A DNA stretch of 64,000 nucleotides from positions 913,501-977,500 of the forward strand of contig JAUIRK010000993.1 in NCBI GenBank assembly GCA_030549495.1, given 5' to 3'. Of the stretch, positions 47,930-56,930 are shown piece by piece. The first letter of the stretch is position 1. Each line of letters starts with the position of its first letter. Both the position numbers and the translations under genes were made by a program. A model generated the notes under the pieces. That model was not told where the DNA came from and did not search any database. It worked only from the letters and a program-made list of their open reading frames with translations. This stretch comes from Nectonema munidae (lineage: Eukaryota > Nematomorpha > Nectonematoida > Nectonematidae).

Positions 47930-48222
47930 AAAAATAAGGGAAAAAAAATTGTTCTTGAAATCCTTGGAAAAGAGCTTTGCCACAACTCAAGGAAGCTAGG
48001 TTCAAATATACAGGAACTCAACTCTAAAATAAAATCTCTTCTAAATTTTTATGGATTTGCAGAAAGAAAAGAGTCAACTTGCCTACCTACATGTAGTAAA
48101 AAAGTTGTTTGCAGCTTTTGTCATACTTCTAAAAAAAAGCCAGAACACCAAGACAATGCCAAAATTGTTATAAATGTGTTTGCAAAGTCCATTCGCTTTC
48201 AATTTGCGCTACTTGTACGTGA
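47930..48222 (+). pseudogene. C-terminal cysteine-rich end of a second piggyBac-type transposase
   Basis: The plus strand encodes EILGKELCHNSRKLG, then KKVVCSFCHTSKKKPEHQ. After a frame change follow CQNCYKCVCKVHSLSICATC and TGA at about 48222. The C-x2-C ... C-x2-C-x3-C-x3-H...C-x2-C arrangement fits the zinc-binding tail of piggyBac transposases. It differs from the tail of the element at 31172-34714, so it belongs to another piggyBac lineage. The catalytic part is not recognisable. Confidence 0.55.
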
Positions 48223-50130
48223 AAATTTATGGTAACTAATATATTTTATGAATATAATTTTACTTCTGTTTTTTCAGCTTGATAAAGAACCTCATATTTT
48301 TTCCGATACTTTTTTTACCTTAGTTTGTTCATAAAAAAGTGATAAAATTTTGCAAGTTTTTATTTTAAAACCTAAATAATCGAATAATTGAAAAATATAT
48401 AAGCTTTGATAACTTATAATTTTGATATTGAAAGCTCACTTTGAAATTTGATTTGGAACAAAACTACATAAGGGCATCATGTAAAGGTTAACCAAAACAA
48501 ATAAAGAAGGTATAAAAAGTCTTGTAAAAGATTGGTTAAAAGCATTTATTAAAAAACAAAATATTCTTAATTAATGCAGTAGTGGTGAAATCCTACAATT
48601 TTGCACTTTCATTATTGATATTGACATAGATATCATTTATGAAAGAATAATCTTCCATAAGATGCAAACTCGACCACTTGAAAAAATATATGTAACAAAA
48701 TAGAGGACCAGGGCAATTCTAAATTCAGGGTCAGTCTTAAAGGTTCAAATTAGCATATTCGCTTTTATTAAAATTAAATAAAAATCACAATTAAGTGAAC
48801 GTTCAAGTCTTACCGCTAAATTAATGATAAAATATTTATTTTTTTTTTTTGACATTTTTACTCAAACTAAGCATGTTAAAATGAAGATTTTAATTTCAAA
48901 TTTTAAAATTTTAATTTATTCTATTCTTGATCTTCCCGATTTATTTGATATTTTTTTATAATTATAAAAAAAGCACATTTATTTTTACAATTTAGTGTTT
49001 TTAATAATATATTTTTACATATAATTACACAATTGTGTTTTCAAAAGTCAACTTTATTTAAAGCACCATTAGTGAACAATCAACTTATTTACCCTGTTTT
49101 TTTCAAACACTAATTTATTTTTTAACGGTGTATAAAAATACTTTCTAACAAGTCTTTATTATGTGAAAACAGATATAAATAATTAATTTTTTTTAATTTC
49201 TATACTTACGCCTCGAGTTAATTTTTATTTTTATATTTTAACCTTAAAAAATATGATTCGTATCATACTGGTGCACAATTTGTTTCTTAAACGAATCGTA
49301 TTTTCATAATTTTTTAACTAGTTTTCACCTAAATCTTATAATAATAAATAATATATGATTGGGTATAAAATTATTTTTTTGTCTAAAAAAATTTAATTTT
49401 ATGATAAAATAAATTTTTGGCACATCCTAACTGATTTTGACTCTGATGAGATGTTAAATAGAAAAGTACAGTTTAAAATATTGCTTTTGATAGATAATAT
49501 CTATTAATTTTATGCAGCAGTCTCCGACTTTTTTAAATTGCGTACCCTAAAATAAAATTATTTGTTCTTGTATCCTATTCTAACGCTCATAATATTAAGT
49601 TATATAAAAAGCTAGATTTTATATTTATGATTTCAATAAATTCAAACCTGTATTAAAAGACCACCTTATTCATGGATTCTTATATGGGAGTAAAAAATTA
49701 CTTAAAAAGTATATCGGATCTGCAAACTAGTTTTTTCTGATTTATAAATAATGATTAATATTATTAGAAAGATAAACAAATTAACAGCGTTTTCAACACT
49801 CCTCCTTGCATTAACAAACTTGTAAAAATCTTGGACGACCCCTCCTTAGCTATCTGTTTTAGTAGCTGGTTGAGAAAGACTCAGAGAGTCGAAATATTCC
49901 AATAATAAATTAATATTTATGATATGTTGATTTTTGTTTTATAATAATGAAGTTATTTGTAGTCTTTTTATGGCAAGGCATACTTGTTAAACCCTTGTAT
50001 CGAACTATATGCAAAAATATTAAATGCCTGATCGAGTTCTTTCAGTATAAGAACAAGGCATTGGCATATTTGCCAACATGTAGGGGGCAAAAATCTGTAG
50101 AAATTATACACTGAAAATAAATTAATGATA
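48223..50130. other. No gene seen
   Basis: Extremely AT-rich, with long poly-T and AAATTTT tracts. No coding frame, RNA gene or paired repeat is supported. Confidence 0.4.
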
Positions 50131-50134
50131 TTAA

Positions 50135-50262
50135 CCCATTTACGGCCAATGTTCCTATTTTGGAACATAAGTAATTTCATCTTCGTCTGCTTTTTTCAAT
50201 GACTGAATATAAATCGTCTGCGTTTTTTTAGATATCGTCTGCTTTGCTTGGCCTTAAATGGG
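50135..50262. mobile_element. piggyBac-type MITE, copy 4 (diverged)
   Basis: The start CCCATTTACGGCCAATG and the end CTTGGCCTTAAATGGG are inverted repeats flanked by TTAA (50131-50134, 50263-50266). Inside, CGTCTGC appears three times (CTTCGTCTGCTTTTTTC, AATCGTCTGCGTTTTTTTAG, ATATCGTCTGCTTTGC), linking it to copies 1-3. Its terminal CCCATTTACGG is intermediate between those copies and the CCCATTAATGAC end of the full-length piggyBac at 31172. Confidence 0.85.
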
Positions 50263-50266
50263 TTAA

Positions 50267-50871
50267 TAAAAGATGATTTTTTTTTTAAAATTCACCAGTC
50301 AATGTATTCAAAATCTCATGAATAGATAACTACTTTACCAGAGTAACCTTTAATTTCCACACTACTTTGCTCTAATATAAGGTGCCTGGCATGTAGAGCA
50401 GATTTGCTATGGGTTCCCACTAATATCGGTGTATATAACAAAAAGTGTTTAGCCTATAACTAATCTTGTTCGAAACAAATCAAAGCTTTTAAGCAGAAGT
50501 ATTATTATTTATAAATTAACTGATTTTACAATCTTTTTTGATCACTCTGCGATAATAATAATAATGAATAATAATAGAAAACTCACGGACACTATCAAAA
50601 AGCGGTAGAATTTGTAACTCAAACGGTTTGCGTTAGAAACAACTTGTCCCAGGGGCGAACATCCATAAAATTTCAGGTGGGGTACCAGGGGGGGCTTTTT
50701 TTTTTTATAATTTTCAAAATTTATAATAAAAGAATTATTGTGAATGAACACAGCACCATTATTACCCAACATTATACTTGCACTGTAAGCTCTCAATCCC
50801 ACCACAACTGCACAGATTTTATGAAGCCAAATTACCTTTTTTGTAATTTTGATTGCATCAATCTTCTAGCT
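50267..50871. other. No gene; fragment of a hAT-like repeat
   Basis: CAGGGGCGAACATCCATAAAAT with GGTGGGG and a GGGGGGG run at 50651-50697 resembles the left end of the MITE at 55869 (GCGCACATCCTTAAAAT with GGAGGGGG). The right end was not found; the hAT element at 50872 may have been inserted in or next to it. Confidence 0.35.
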
Positions 50872-52705
50872 CAGTGGTTTTCAAACTGGAGTTCGCCTGC
50901 GAAGAAGTTCCATGGGGATCGAGAAGGAGACACTGAGTGAATCGTTTTTCGCAAAATATTGTGCCCATATTGGGTCATTTACCATTTTTGCCAATAAATC
51001 GCATTTAAAAAGAATAAATAAGTTAGTCTTTGAATTGAGTACTATTTTTTTCTTTTATTGCTTTTTAGGCCTATTTTGTAAATGTGCATTTTTATTAATG
51101 GCTAAAAAAATGAATTATGACGACTCACACTTAAAATTTTGTTTTGATACATTAAAGTCTGGTGGGGAAGAGGAACATAAGTGTTCTGAAGTGATAGCAT
51201 CCACTTTTCTAAAGCCAGTCAAGTGAATGTTTTTGCAAAATATTAAGTATGGTTTGAAAAGTTTCAAAAAATTATCTGTTGTCAAAAAGTCCCACAACAT
51301 AACAGAACAGTTATATTACCTTGCTGCAAGATATATTTAATGTGCTAAGAAGTTCTGAAGTTGTAAACTAGAAGCATATCATCCTGACAAATTGTACCAT
51401 TAGAAGGCGAATAGGAGAGATGTCTGATGACATGCCAGACGTGGTTTTTTTTTATTCGGAATTCGATTTTCAACTTTTTTGCTCGAATTTATGAAACGAT
51501 GGATGCTGCAAACGTTTACGTACAATATGTATATGACAAGAACCTGGTAGACAATTTTTTATTTTGCGAAACTCAGCAATAGAACAACTGCATGAGAAAC
51601 ATTTAACAAAGTGATCATTTTTTTACAACACATGGTATTAAGTCGGAATCTGACAAAGCAAAAATCTTCAGATGTAATTGGTACCCAGTTTACCGAGCCA
51701 TAAAAGCATACCCGATGAGTTGAAAAATATTTTCAATGAAGTCATTAAAACAGTGTATTTCATTAAAGCAAATGCTTCAAATCTTGTTTGTTTTCAATTT
51801 GAAAAATCTTGCTGCACTCAAACATATGGTGGCTTTCCATGGGAAAATTTTTGAAACTATAATATGAAAAGAAATTCAACCATTTCTGGAAGCCAACTAG
51901 ACATGCATATAGAATTTTCTGATGTCCGTTTTCGTATATTTCTATCTTTTTTAGTGAACATATTTGGATATATTAATTCCTTTAACCTTGTGCTTCAAGG
52001 AAAAGACATCAGAATACTCCATTATGATATATAAAAAAAATAACAGCTTTTGAAATGAAGCTAGAATAATTGCATTCCTTGACAAAAAAATTTTGCTCGA
52101 TTTTCGAACATATTTGTTGATGAAAATAAGATTTTGATTAATAAAAATGTCCTGGGGGCCATAAAACACCGTTGTAGCATGCCAAGAAATTTCTCTTTAT
52201 TTTCTCAATCCATAAAAATTTGAAAAATACTATCAATTTATCAGAAACCCGTTCATAATCTCAATTAGTAATCTGGCCTCAGAAGACTTCTTAATGAAAG
52301 AACAGTTTATTGTTTGGTTAATGATTGAGGAGGTGCAAACATGTTTTTATCAAATATCTCAGCGATTTTTCGATTGAAATGGGAGAGTCCTATGCTTGCA
52401 AAGATTGCTCTGATTTGATTTGCCACTACATATGAGTGTGAGCAAGCGTTTTCCATGCTACTTGCCATTGAAACCAAATCCCGAAACAGATTGGAAGTGA
52501 GTAATGATATAAAAGTTGCATTGGCAAAAACAGAGCCAAGTTTAGATAAATTGGTTTAGACAAAGTAGATGTCACCAATCCCATTGAGATTTGGATTGTT
52601 CAGACAATTTTTGAATAAACAATGGTGTTGATTTTTTAGTACAGTAGTTTATATGTTGATTTATTTTTTTTAAATGAGACCGCGAGCTATTTAAAAATTA
52701 TAGTT
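50872..52705 (+). mobile_element. Degenerate Charlie-like hAT element
   Basis: The left end is CAGTGGTTTTCAAACTGGAG with CGCCTGCGAAG following; the decayed right end is around 52680-52705 (GACCGCGAGCTATTTAAAAA), matching the usual GGTCGCGAGC..GTTTG..CCACTG pattern. Transposase pieces in order: MAKKMNYDDSHLKFCF and KCSEVIASTFLKP (51100-51226); VNIFGYINSFNLVLQGKDIR (51955-52014), where the family has xxIFxYLNxLNLxLQGxxxxI; and FATTYECEQAFSMLLAIETK, RNRLEVSNDIKVALAKTEPS up to TAG at 52557-52559, the hAT C-terminal dimerisation region. Numerous stops and frameshifts make it an old fossil. It belongs to the group that includes vertebrate ZBED5/FAM200-type proteins. Confidence 0.8.
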
Positions 52706-53149
52706 AGGCTGCTACGCCGAAATTTTTTAGAATAAGTGAACAACTCTTCAAGGTCAACAAGGGGAGAAAATAATTATATATGATAGATGACTACTCATCA
52801 GATGTAATTAAGTCTTTATCCCTCCTTATGGCAGTTATTAAAACGGATGGTCAGACAAAATATTCTCTTTTGTAAATCTTAAGGAACTTGAATTTTTGGT
52901 TGAACCGATTTTATATTTGGTGTTCGAAGGTTAAGCATGTCTTTGTCTTCTAAAGACCATATGGAAAGGGTTGTATTAGAGGACTCACTGGTAATACAAT
53001 CAATCTCATTTATCCGACAGAAGATTATTCGACAACCCCACTATCCGATTCAATATCTATTAGGAGCTAAAAGATATTTCTCAGCCTTTCATCTCACTAA
53101 TTGTAACAAGCCTGGTTCATATCAAATGAATGGTTAGGTGGTGCAAATC

Positions 53150-54010
53150 ATCAAGAAAACGCATTATTGTTGACAGTTTTGATCAAATGCAAAAAATTCC
53201 AATGTAACAGCATATCTTAGACAGATATAAAACTTTAACTTGTCTTGTAAAAAGCAAAAAAGAAAGATTTGTAAATATAGAAGTCGAAGTAAAACTCTTA
53301 TGGAGAAAACTAAACTTGACAATTCAAAAAGGCAAATCAACAGTTGAAAGAAAAGTTGAAGATGTGATAAAAATGTTTAAAAACATAATCGAAGACCTTG
53401 ATCAATAAAAATGATTGTATCATACACAACTTCATCAAATACTGAAAGATGTCTACGTGGAGTCACTTTGAAGATATTGGACTAAAAAGATGTCAACATC
53501 ATTTTCTTGATACAAAAACATGTTCCAAATGATCATTTTGGTGGATCAATAAGTTCGCTAAATTTTAGTTACTCATTTATTTCAACTATAACACAAGACT
53601 TCTTTTAAAAATACAGGAAAAGTAATGAAGAAAGAAAAACAAAATCCGTGGCGAGATGACATGGCTTTTCTAGATCACTTAATATCATGCTACAAAGCTT
53701 TCCAAAAGTAAAATTCTGAACGCTTCGTGCAAGATGGAACTCAAGGGCAATTTATACTTTGTTTGCTACCAGAGTTTCGACAGACATCTGAAGCAGCATG
53801 TGATTTCATAAGTGGTTCATGGGCTGACATCTGGTTCTCTGCTCAGTATTTCAATCCTACTGATTTTGACAATCCATCGGAAGTTTGTAAAAAGCATCCA
53901 AAAGCTTTGAAGTCATTGAGTAAATTTTGGTGCAGAGAGCATTCAAATATTTGTGCAGAGCGTGCAAGATTTTTCCCCTTTGTAAATCTACTGAAAGAGT
54001 TCATTTGAAT
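53150..54010 (+). pseudogene. Divergent hAT-like transposase, third copy, broken
   Basis: Plus-strand frames align with the minus-strand copy at 44060-45744. Basic text like NLSCKKQKRK lies at about 53240-53280. A decayed SYTTSSNTERCL version of the DTTxxNTG box lies at about 53410-53460, then a NDHFGG block. At 53727-54008 comes a longer open run with LCLLPEFRQTSEAACDFISG, SWADIWFSAQYFNPTDFDNP and ALKSLSKFWCREHSNICAER. The first Asp of the box is lost here (SYTT). Broken in several places. It ends at TGA at about 54008. Confidence 0.65.
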
Positions 54011-54159
54011 TTTTTTTTTAAAACTCATGATATTAATATATTCATGGTGTTTTGTCAAATAAAATTGAATTTTTTAAACTTGAAAAAGATTTTCAGACGG
54101 AGGGGGCAATTTTTTAAAGTTAAAAGAAAATGTTCTATATTATTCTAACTTAAGCATAA

Positions 54160-54545
54160 AAACCCCACTAAATACCATATGGGGATATAGGGTTATAAGA
54201 TTTTCATACCCCTGATCGGATATCCGCATCGGCCAATGTGGATCATTCGCAAAAAAATTTACATCCTCATCTGTGGATCATTTTCAAACATTTTCCTTTT
54301 TTTTATATACCGCAGTTTATTTTCGAAATTTTTACTTTATCCAAAATTTTTATGATAAGTATTTCTTTATTATAAGACATATACATTGATATCTCCTCTC
54401 TAAATTTTTAAGAAGTATAAAACTTGTGTTTAGTTAGAATAACAATTATGATATCCGCATCCTGTAAAAAAATTAATTGTGACATCCGTATCCGCGAATA
54501 CAAAAAATTTCACATTCGATACATCTCTACTAGATACATATTGAC
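54160..54545. repeat. Decayed hAT-like repeat with GGATATCCGC words
   Basis: CCCCTGATCGGATATCCGCATC on the left and, read inward from the right, TAGAGATGTATCGAATGTG with CGCGGATACGGATGTC. Words of the type GATATCCGCATC recur inside. The type is the same as the element at 26164-27078. No target duplication was found. Confidence 0.4.
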
Positions 54546-54735
54546 ATTAGACACCAATACACGGAAATACCTAAACCTCAAAAACAGCAGTATGGTCTCC
54601 TAAAATTTGGAGATTTCATTTAGAATCAGTAATTTTGAAGCGTTATCTTATTCAAAATTATTAATGTTCATTGTTTTTTTCTTTACAGAGTAACAGAAAT
54701 ATTTTTTCTTATGTGAATATTGCAAGATTGCTTAA

Positions 54736-55308
54736 ATGGAGGACAAAGACGCGATCATAAACGATTTGGTTCATTACATCGTTTTCAATCAATCCAGGGT
54801 CTTGATTAAAAAGAATGAACTTGTGAAAAATGTAGCAAATAATAAAATTAATGTTTTCAATGAAGTCTGTCAAGACGCCTTTCATTTCCTGGATTTGTAC
54901 TTTGGAATTCGAACTAACTTTCTACAAGATAAAAACGTTTACTTGTTCATATGTGATCCTAAGTTCAAGGATGAATCTTCCTCTTCTCATAATCCGAAGG
55001 AGGATTTCAAGTCAACTCTGCTTATCCTCGTTTTGATGTGCATTCTCTTGAAAGGTGGAACGTGTAAGCAAACAGATCTATGGAAATTCTTGGAACCTTT
55101 TCACATTTATGAAAATATAGAGCATGTACTTTTCAAAAATGTCACGCATTTGGTGTCTAGGGTGTTTGTAAATGAATTGTATCTCAAAGAAAAAAAAGTC
55201 ATGATTCAAGAAAACTTCATTATTGAGTACTCTTGGGGAGAGAGATCAGATTTGGAGTTTGATGTGGAAGAATTCAAAAAACTTTATTTCCAAATAATGG
55301 ATTCATAA
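54736..55308 (+). CDS. NSMCE3: MAGE-domain protein Nse3 of the SMC5/6 complex
   Basis: Single-exon frame of 190 residues, ATG at 54736, TAA at 55306-55308, AATAAA at 55313-55318. It is a MAGE homology domain almost end to end. A first winged-helix half (residues about 1-75) has LVHYIVFNQSRVLIKKNEL. The second half has LLILVLMCILLKGGTCKQTD, LWKFLEPF, the HVLFKNVTHLVSRVFVNELY segment and the diagnostic EYSWGER (about residues 165-171). Nse3 binds the RING protein Nse1 and Nse4 in the SMC5/6 complex, which acts in DNA repair and chromosome segregation in the nucleus. Invertebrates usually have one MAGE gene, and this short intronless form fits it. A TTTTTTTCTTTACAG acceptor at 54688 could border a 5' untranslated exon. 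It lies tail to tail with MCM10. Confidence 0.87.
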   Translation: MEDKDAIINDLVHYIVFNQSRVLIKKNELVKNVANNKINVFNEVCQDAFHFLDLYFGIRTNFLQDKNVYLFICDPKFKDESSSSHNPKEDFKSTLLILVLMCILLKGGTCKQTDLWKFLEPFHIYENIEHVLFKNVTHLVSRVFVNELYLKEKKVMIQENFIIEYSWGERSDLEFDVEEFKKLYFQIMDS

Positions 55309-55412
55309 ATTAAATAAAGTATAAACTAGAATATTTTAGTTAACGAGGTAAATAATAAATTAAAACTTTTATTCATAGTCATTGTTAGCATAAAAATAAT
55401 GTCCATTTTTCA

Positions 55413-55542
55413 TTAAGAGTTTATGAATTTGATTTCTTCGCCTCTTAACAAAAGAGGATCTATTGTATGACACGTTTCAGACTGATAAAACGGAACTTTC
55501 TCGTAGTTATACTCTCCACAGCCACAACTTTTAGTAGGATAC
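55413..55542 (-). CDS. MCM10: MCM10 last coding exon
   Basis: On the minus strand the exon follows the acceptor TTATTTCAG. It opens with G, which completes the AA left by the exon at 56440-56661, and then encodes YPTKSCGCGEYNYEKVPF ... DPLLLRGEEIKFINS and TAA (55413-55415). This is the second Cys-x-Cys ligand pair of the MCM10 C-terminal zinc motif and the conserved RGEExKFxNS end (human: PRGEEHAKFLNS). MCM10 is a nuclear DNA replication factor that works with the CMG helicase and polymerase alpha; its C-terminal domain contacts DNA and partners. A TTTATT at 55368-55373 is AATAAA on this strand, giving a short 3' untranslated region about 60 bp from the NSMCE3 signal. The phase match between the two exons is exact. 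Confidence 0.87.
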
Positions 55543-56439
55543 CTGAAATAAGTCGAGAAAATAAAGTGTTTCTTAATTATTTGTAATGATGTTCCGCTGG
55601 CCTTCCAATTAATTTGATAAAAAATCCCTTTATTATTGACTAAGATGGGATATGAGTTTTTAGTTCTTACGCGCAATAAGGAGTATTTTAGTACTTCATT
55701 GAAAAAGACATAATGATATTTAGAAAAATAATTTAAGAAATTTTGTTTTGGCCTTTCATTTAATTCAATAAACCAAAGTGGGAGTGTGTTTCCTGAATAC
55801 CATGATTTTTATCTTAAGAAATGTAGTTATACTTTTCGCTAATATATTTTCTAAATTCTACCATAAACTACGAGCGCACATCCTTAAAATTATTTGGAGG
55901 GGGTAAACTTTTTTTTAAATAATTTTTAAATTTAAGTTTAAACGAATTTGTGACATGTAAAGTAATATGGAAAGTCTACTCACAATCTAAACAAGTCTTT
56001 TAATGATATAAAATTAAAAAAATTCAAAATTATTGCTGGAACGAAAGCCTTTCCACCCCCTCTCTGAAATCAAGTTGGCGGAGGAGACGTCGTCCCTGCC
56101 CGCACCCGCCCCCTGAATATGCGCCCATGCATAAACCTATTCCATTTAAAAAGGTAAACTGAAAGTACTTTTACTATTTCATTAAATTTTATATTATTTT
56201 TGAAAAAATAACTATTTTCTATTACTTTCTCTTTGAATAATTTTATTAACTTTGTGTAGTTAGATAAAACCTTTTAGTTCTTAACAATAAATTAAAAGTG
56301 AATAAGGTTGTCATTCACATCGGGTGTTCTATTCATTAATCTATGAAAGGGCCACTCTGTTTCCAGTGGCTTAAGCCAATGTTGCCTGTAGGTAAAAGAA
56401 GTGTGTGCCAGCGGATTGAATGTGAGAGAGAGAAGTTAC
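55543..56439 (-). other. Last intron of MCM10, holding a MITE
   Basis: Bounded on the minus strand by the donor GTAACT (56439-56434) and the acceptor TTTCAG (at 55543). It contains the 55869-56129 MITE and a stretch at 55545-55790 that is open in frame with the last exon, discussed under rejected items. Confidence 0.75.
55869..56129. mobile_element. hAT-like MITE in the MCM10 intron
   Basis: The ends TACGAGCGCACATCC and, read inward from 56129, CATGGGCGCATATTC are imperfect inverted repeats. The 7-bp direct repeat CATAAAC lies at 55862-55868 and 56130-56136. G and C runs follow inside both ends. Non-coding. Similar in start to the fragment at 50651. Confidence 0.65.
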
Positions 56440-56661
56440 TTGTGGAAAGAGATGGCGCGTTTTTTGCACTTCTTACACTTGAAGAAGCGCTTCACTGCTT
56501 TTTTCCTGGAGATGAAGTTCGGATGCTTCTCTAGACAGATTTTGCTCGCAGACCAAAAAGCGTACTTGCAACTACTGCAAATAGAAATACTGCAACTTAC
56601 TTCCATCACTTTCTCCAAGCTCTTCAAGCAATTCTCCTTCTTCTCTAACTCTTGGAAGTAT
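56440..56661 (-). CDS. MCM10: MCM10 penultimate coding exon
   Basis: On the minus strand, after the acceptor TTTATTTCCTAAG, the exon reads (x)YFQELEKKENCLKSLEKV, MEVSCSISICSSCKYAFW and KHPNFISRKKAVKRFFKCKK, then CKKRAISFH and two bases (AA) before the donor GTAACTTC. In human MCM10 the matching text is YFDPLVKKEEMEEKM, VKCRVVTCKTCAYTHF and HDGVKRFFKCPCGNRSIS. So the CxxC pairs of the first C-terminal zinc finger and the KRFFKC box are all present. The exon starts in phase 1 and ends in phase 2, matching the next exon. The ATG inside it is not a start. Upstream exons are not recognised in the window; the preceding intron carries the Tigger element. Confidence 0.88.
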
Positions 56662-56930
56662 CTTAGGAAATAAAGTATATGTATATATATACTATATGTA
56701 TTATTTTCTGACGCATTAAACTTGTTATTATTCTTTTTTTTGCCCTAATAGCATCAAAGCCTATTGAGAATGGAAAAAAACTACACTCAAAAAGTAAATA
56801 CTAAATACTAAAAATATTAAACTATGCCTGTAAAGTTTAAAAGACTACGATAGATGGTGAAATTTTTTTTGAAAGTTAATTTTATGGAAAGCAGTCGGAG
56901 AGCTTTAAATTCTTTAAAATCAAAGATATA

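Noticed and set aside
55545-55795. Open stretch in frame with the MCM10 last exon (LPLWFIELNERPKQNF ... on minus)
   Set aside because: It makes the last exon look 130 codons long, but the MCM10 zinc-finger text joins exactly in phase from the 56440 exon to the acceptor at 55543, and nothing in this stretch resembles MCM10. Taken as chance or as an older open stretch in the intron.
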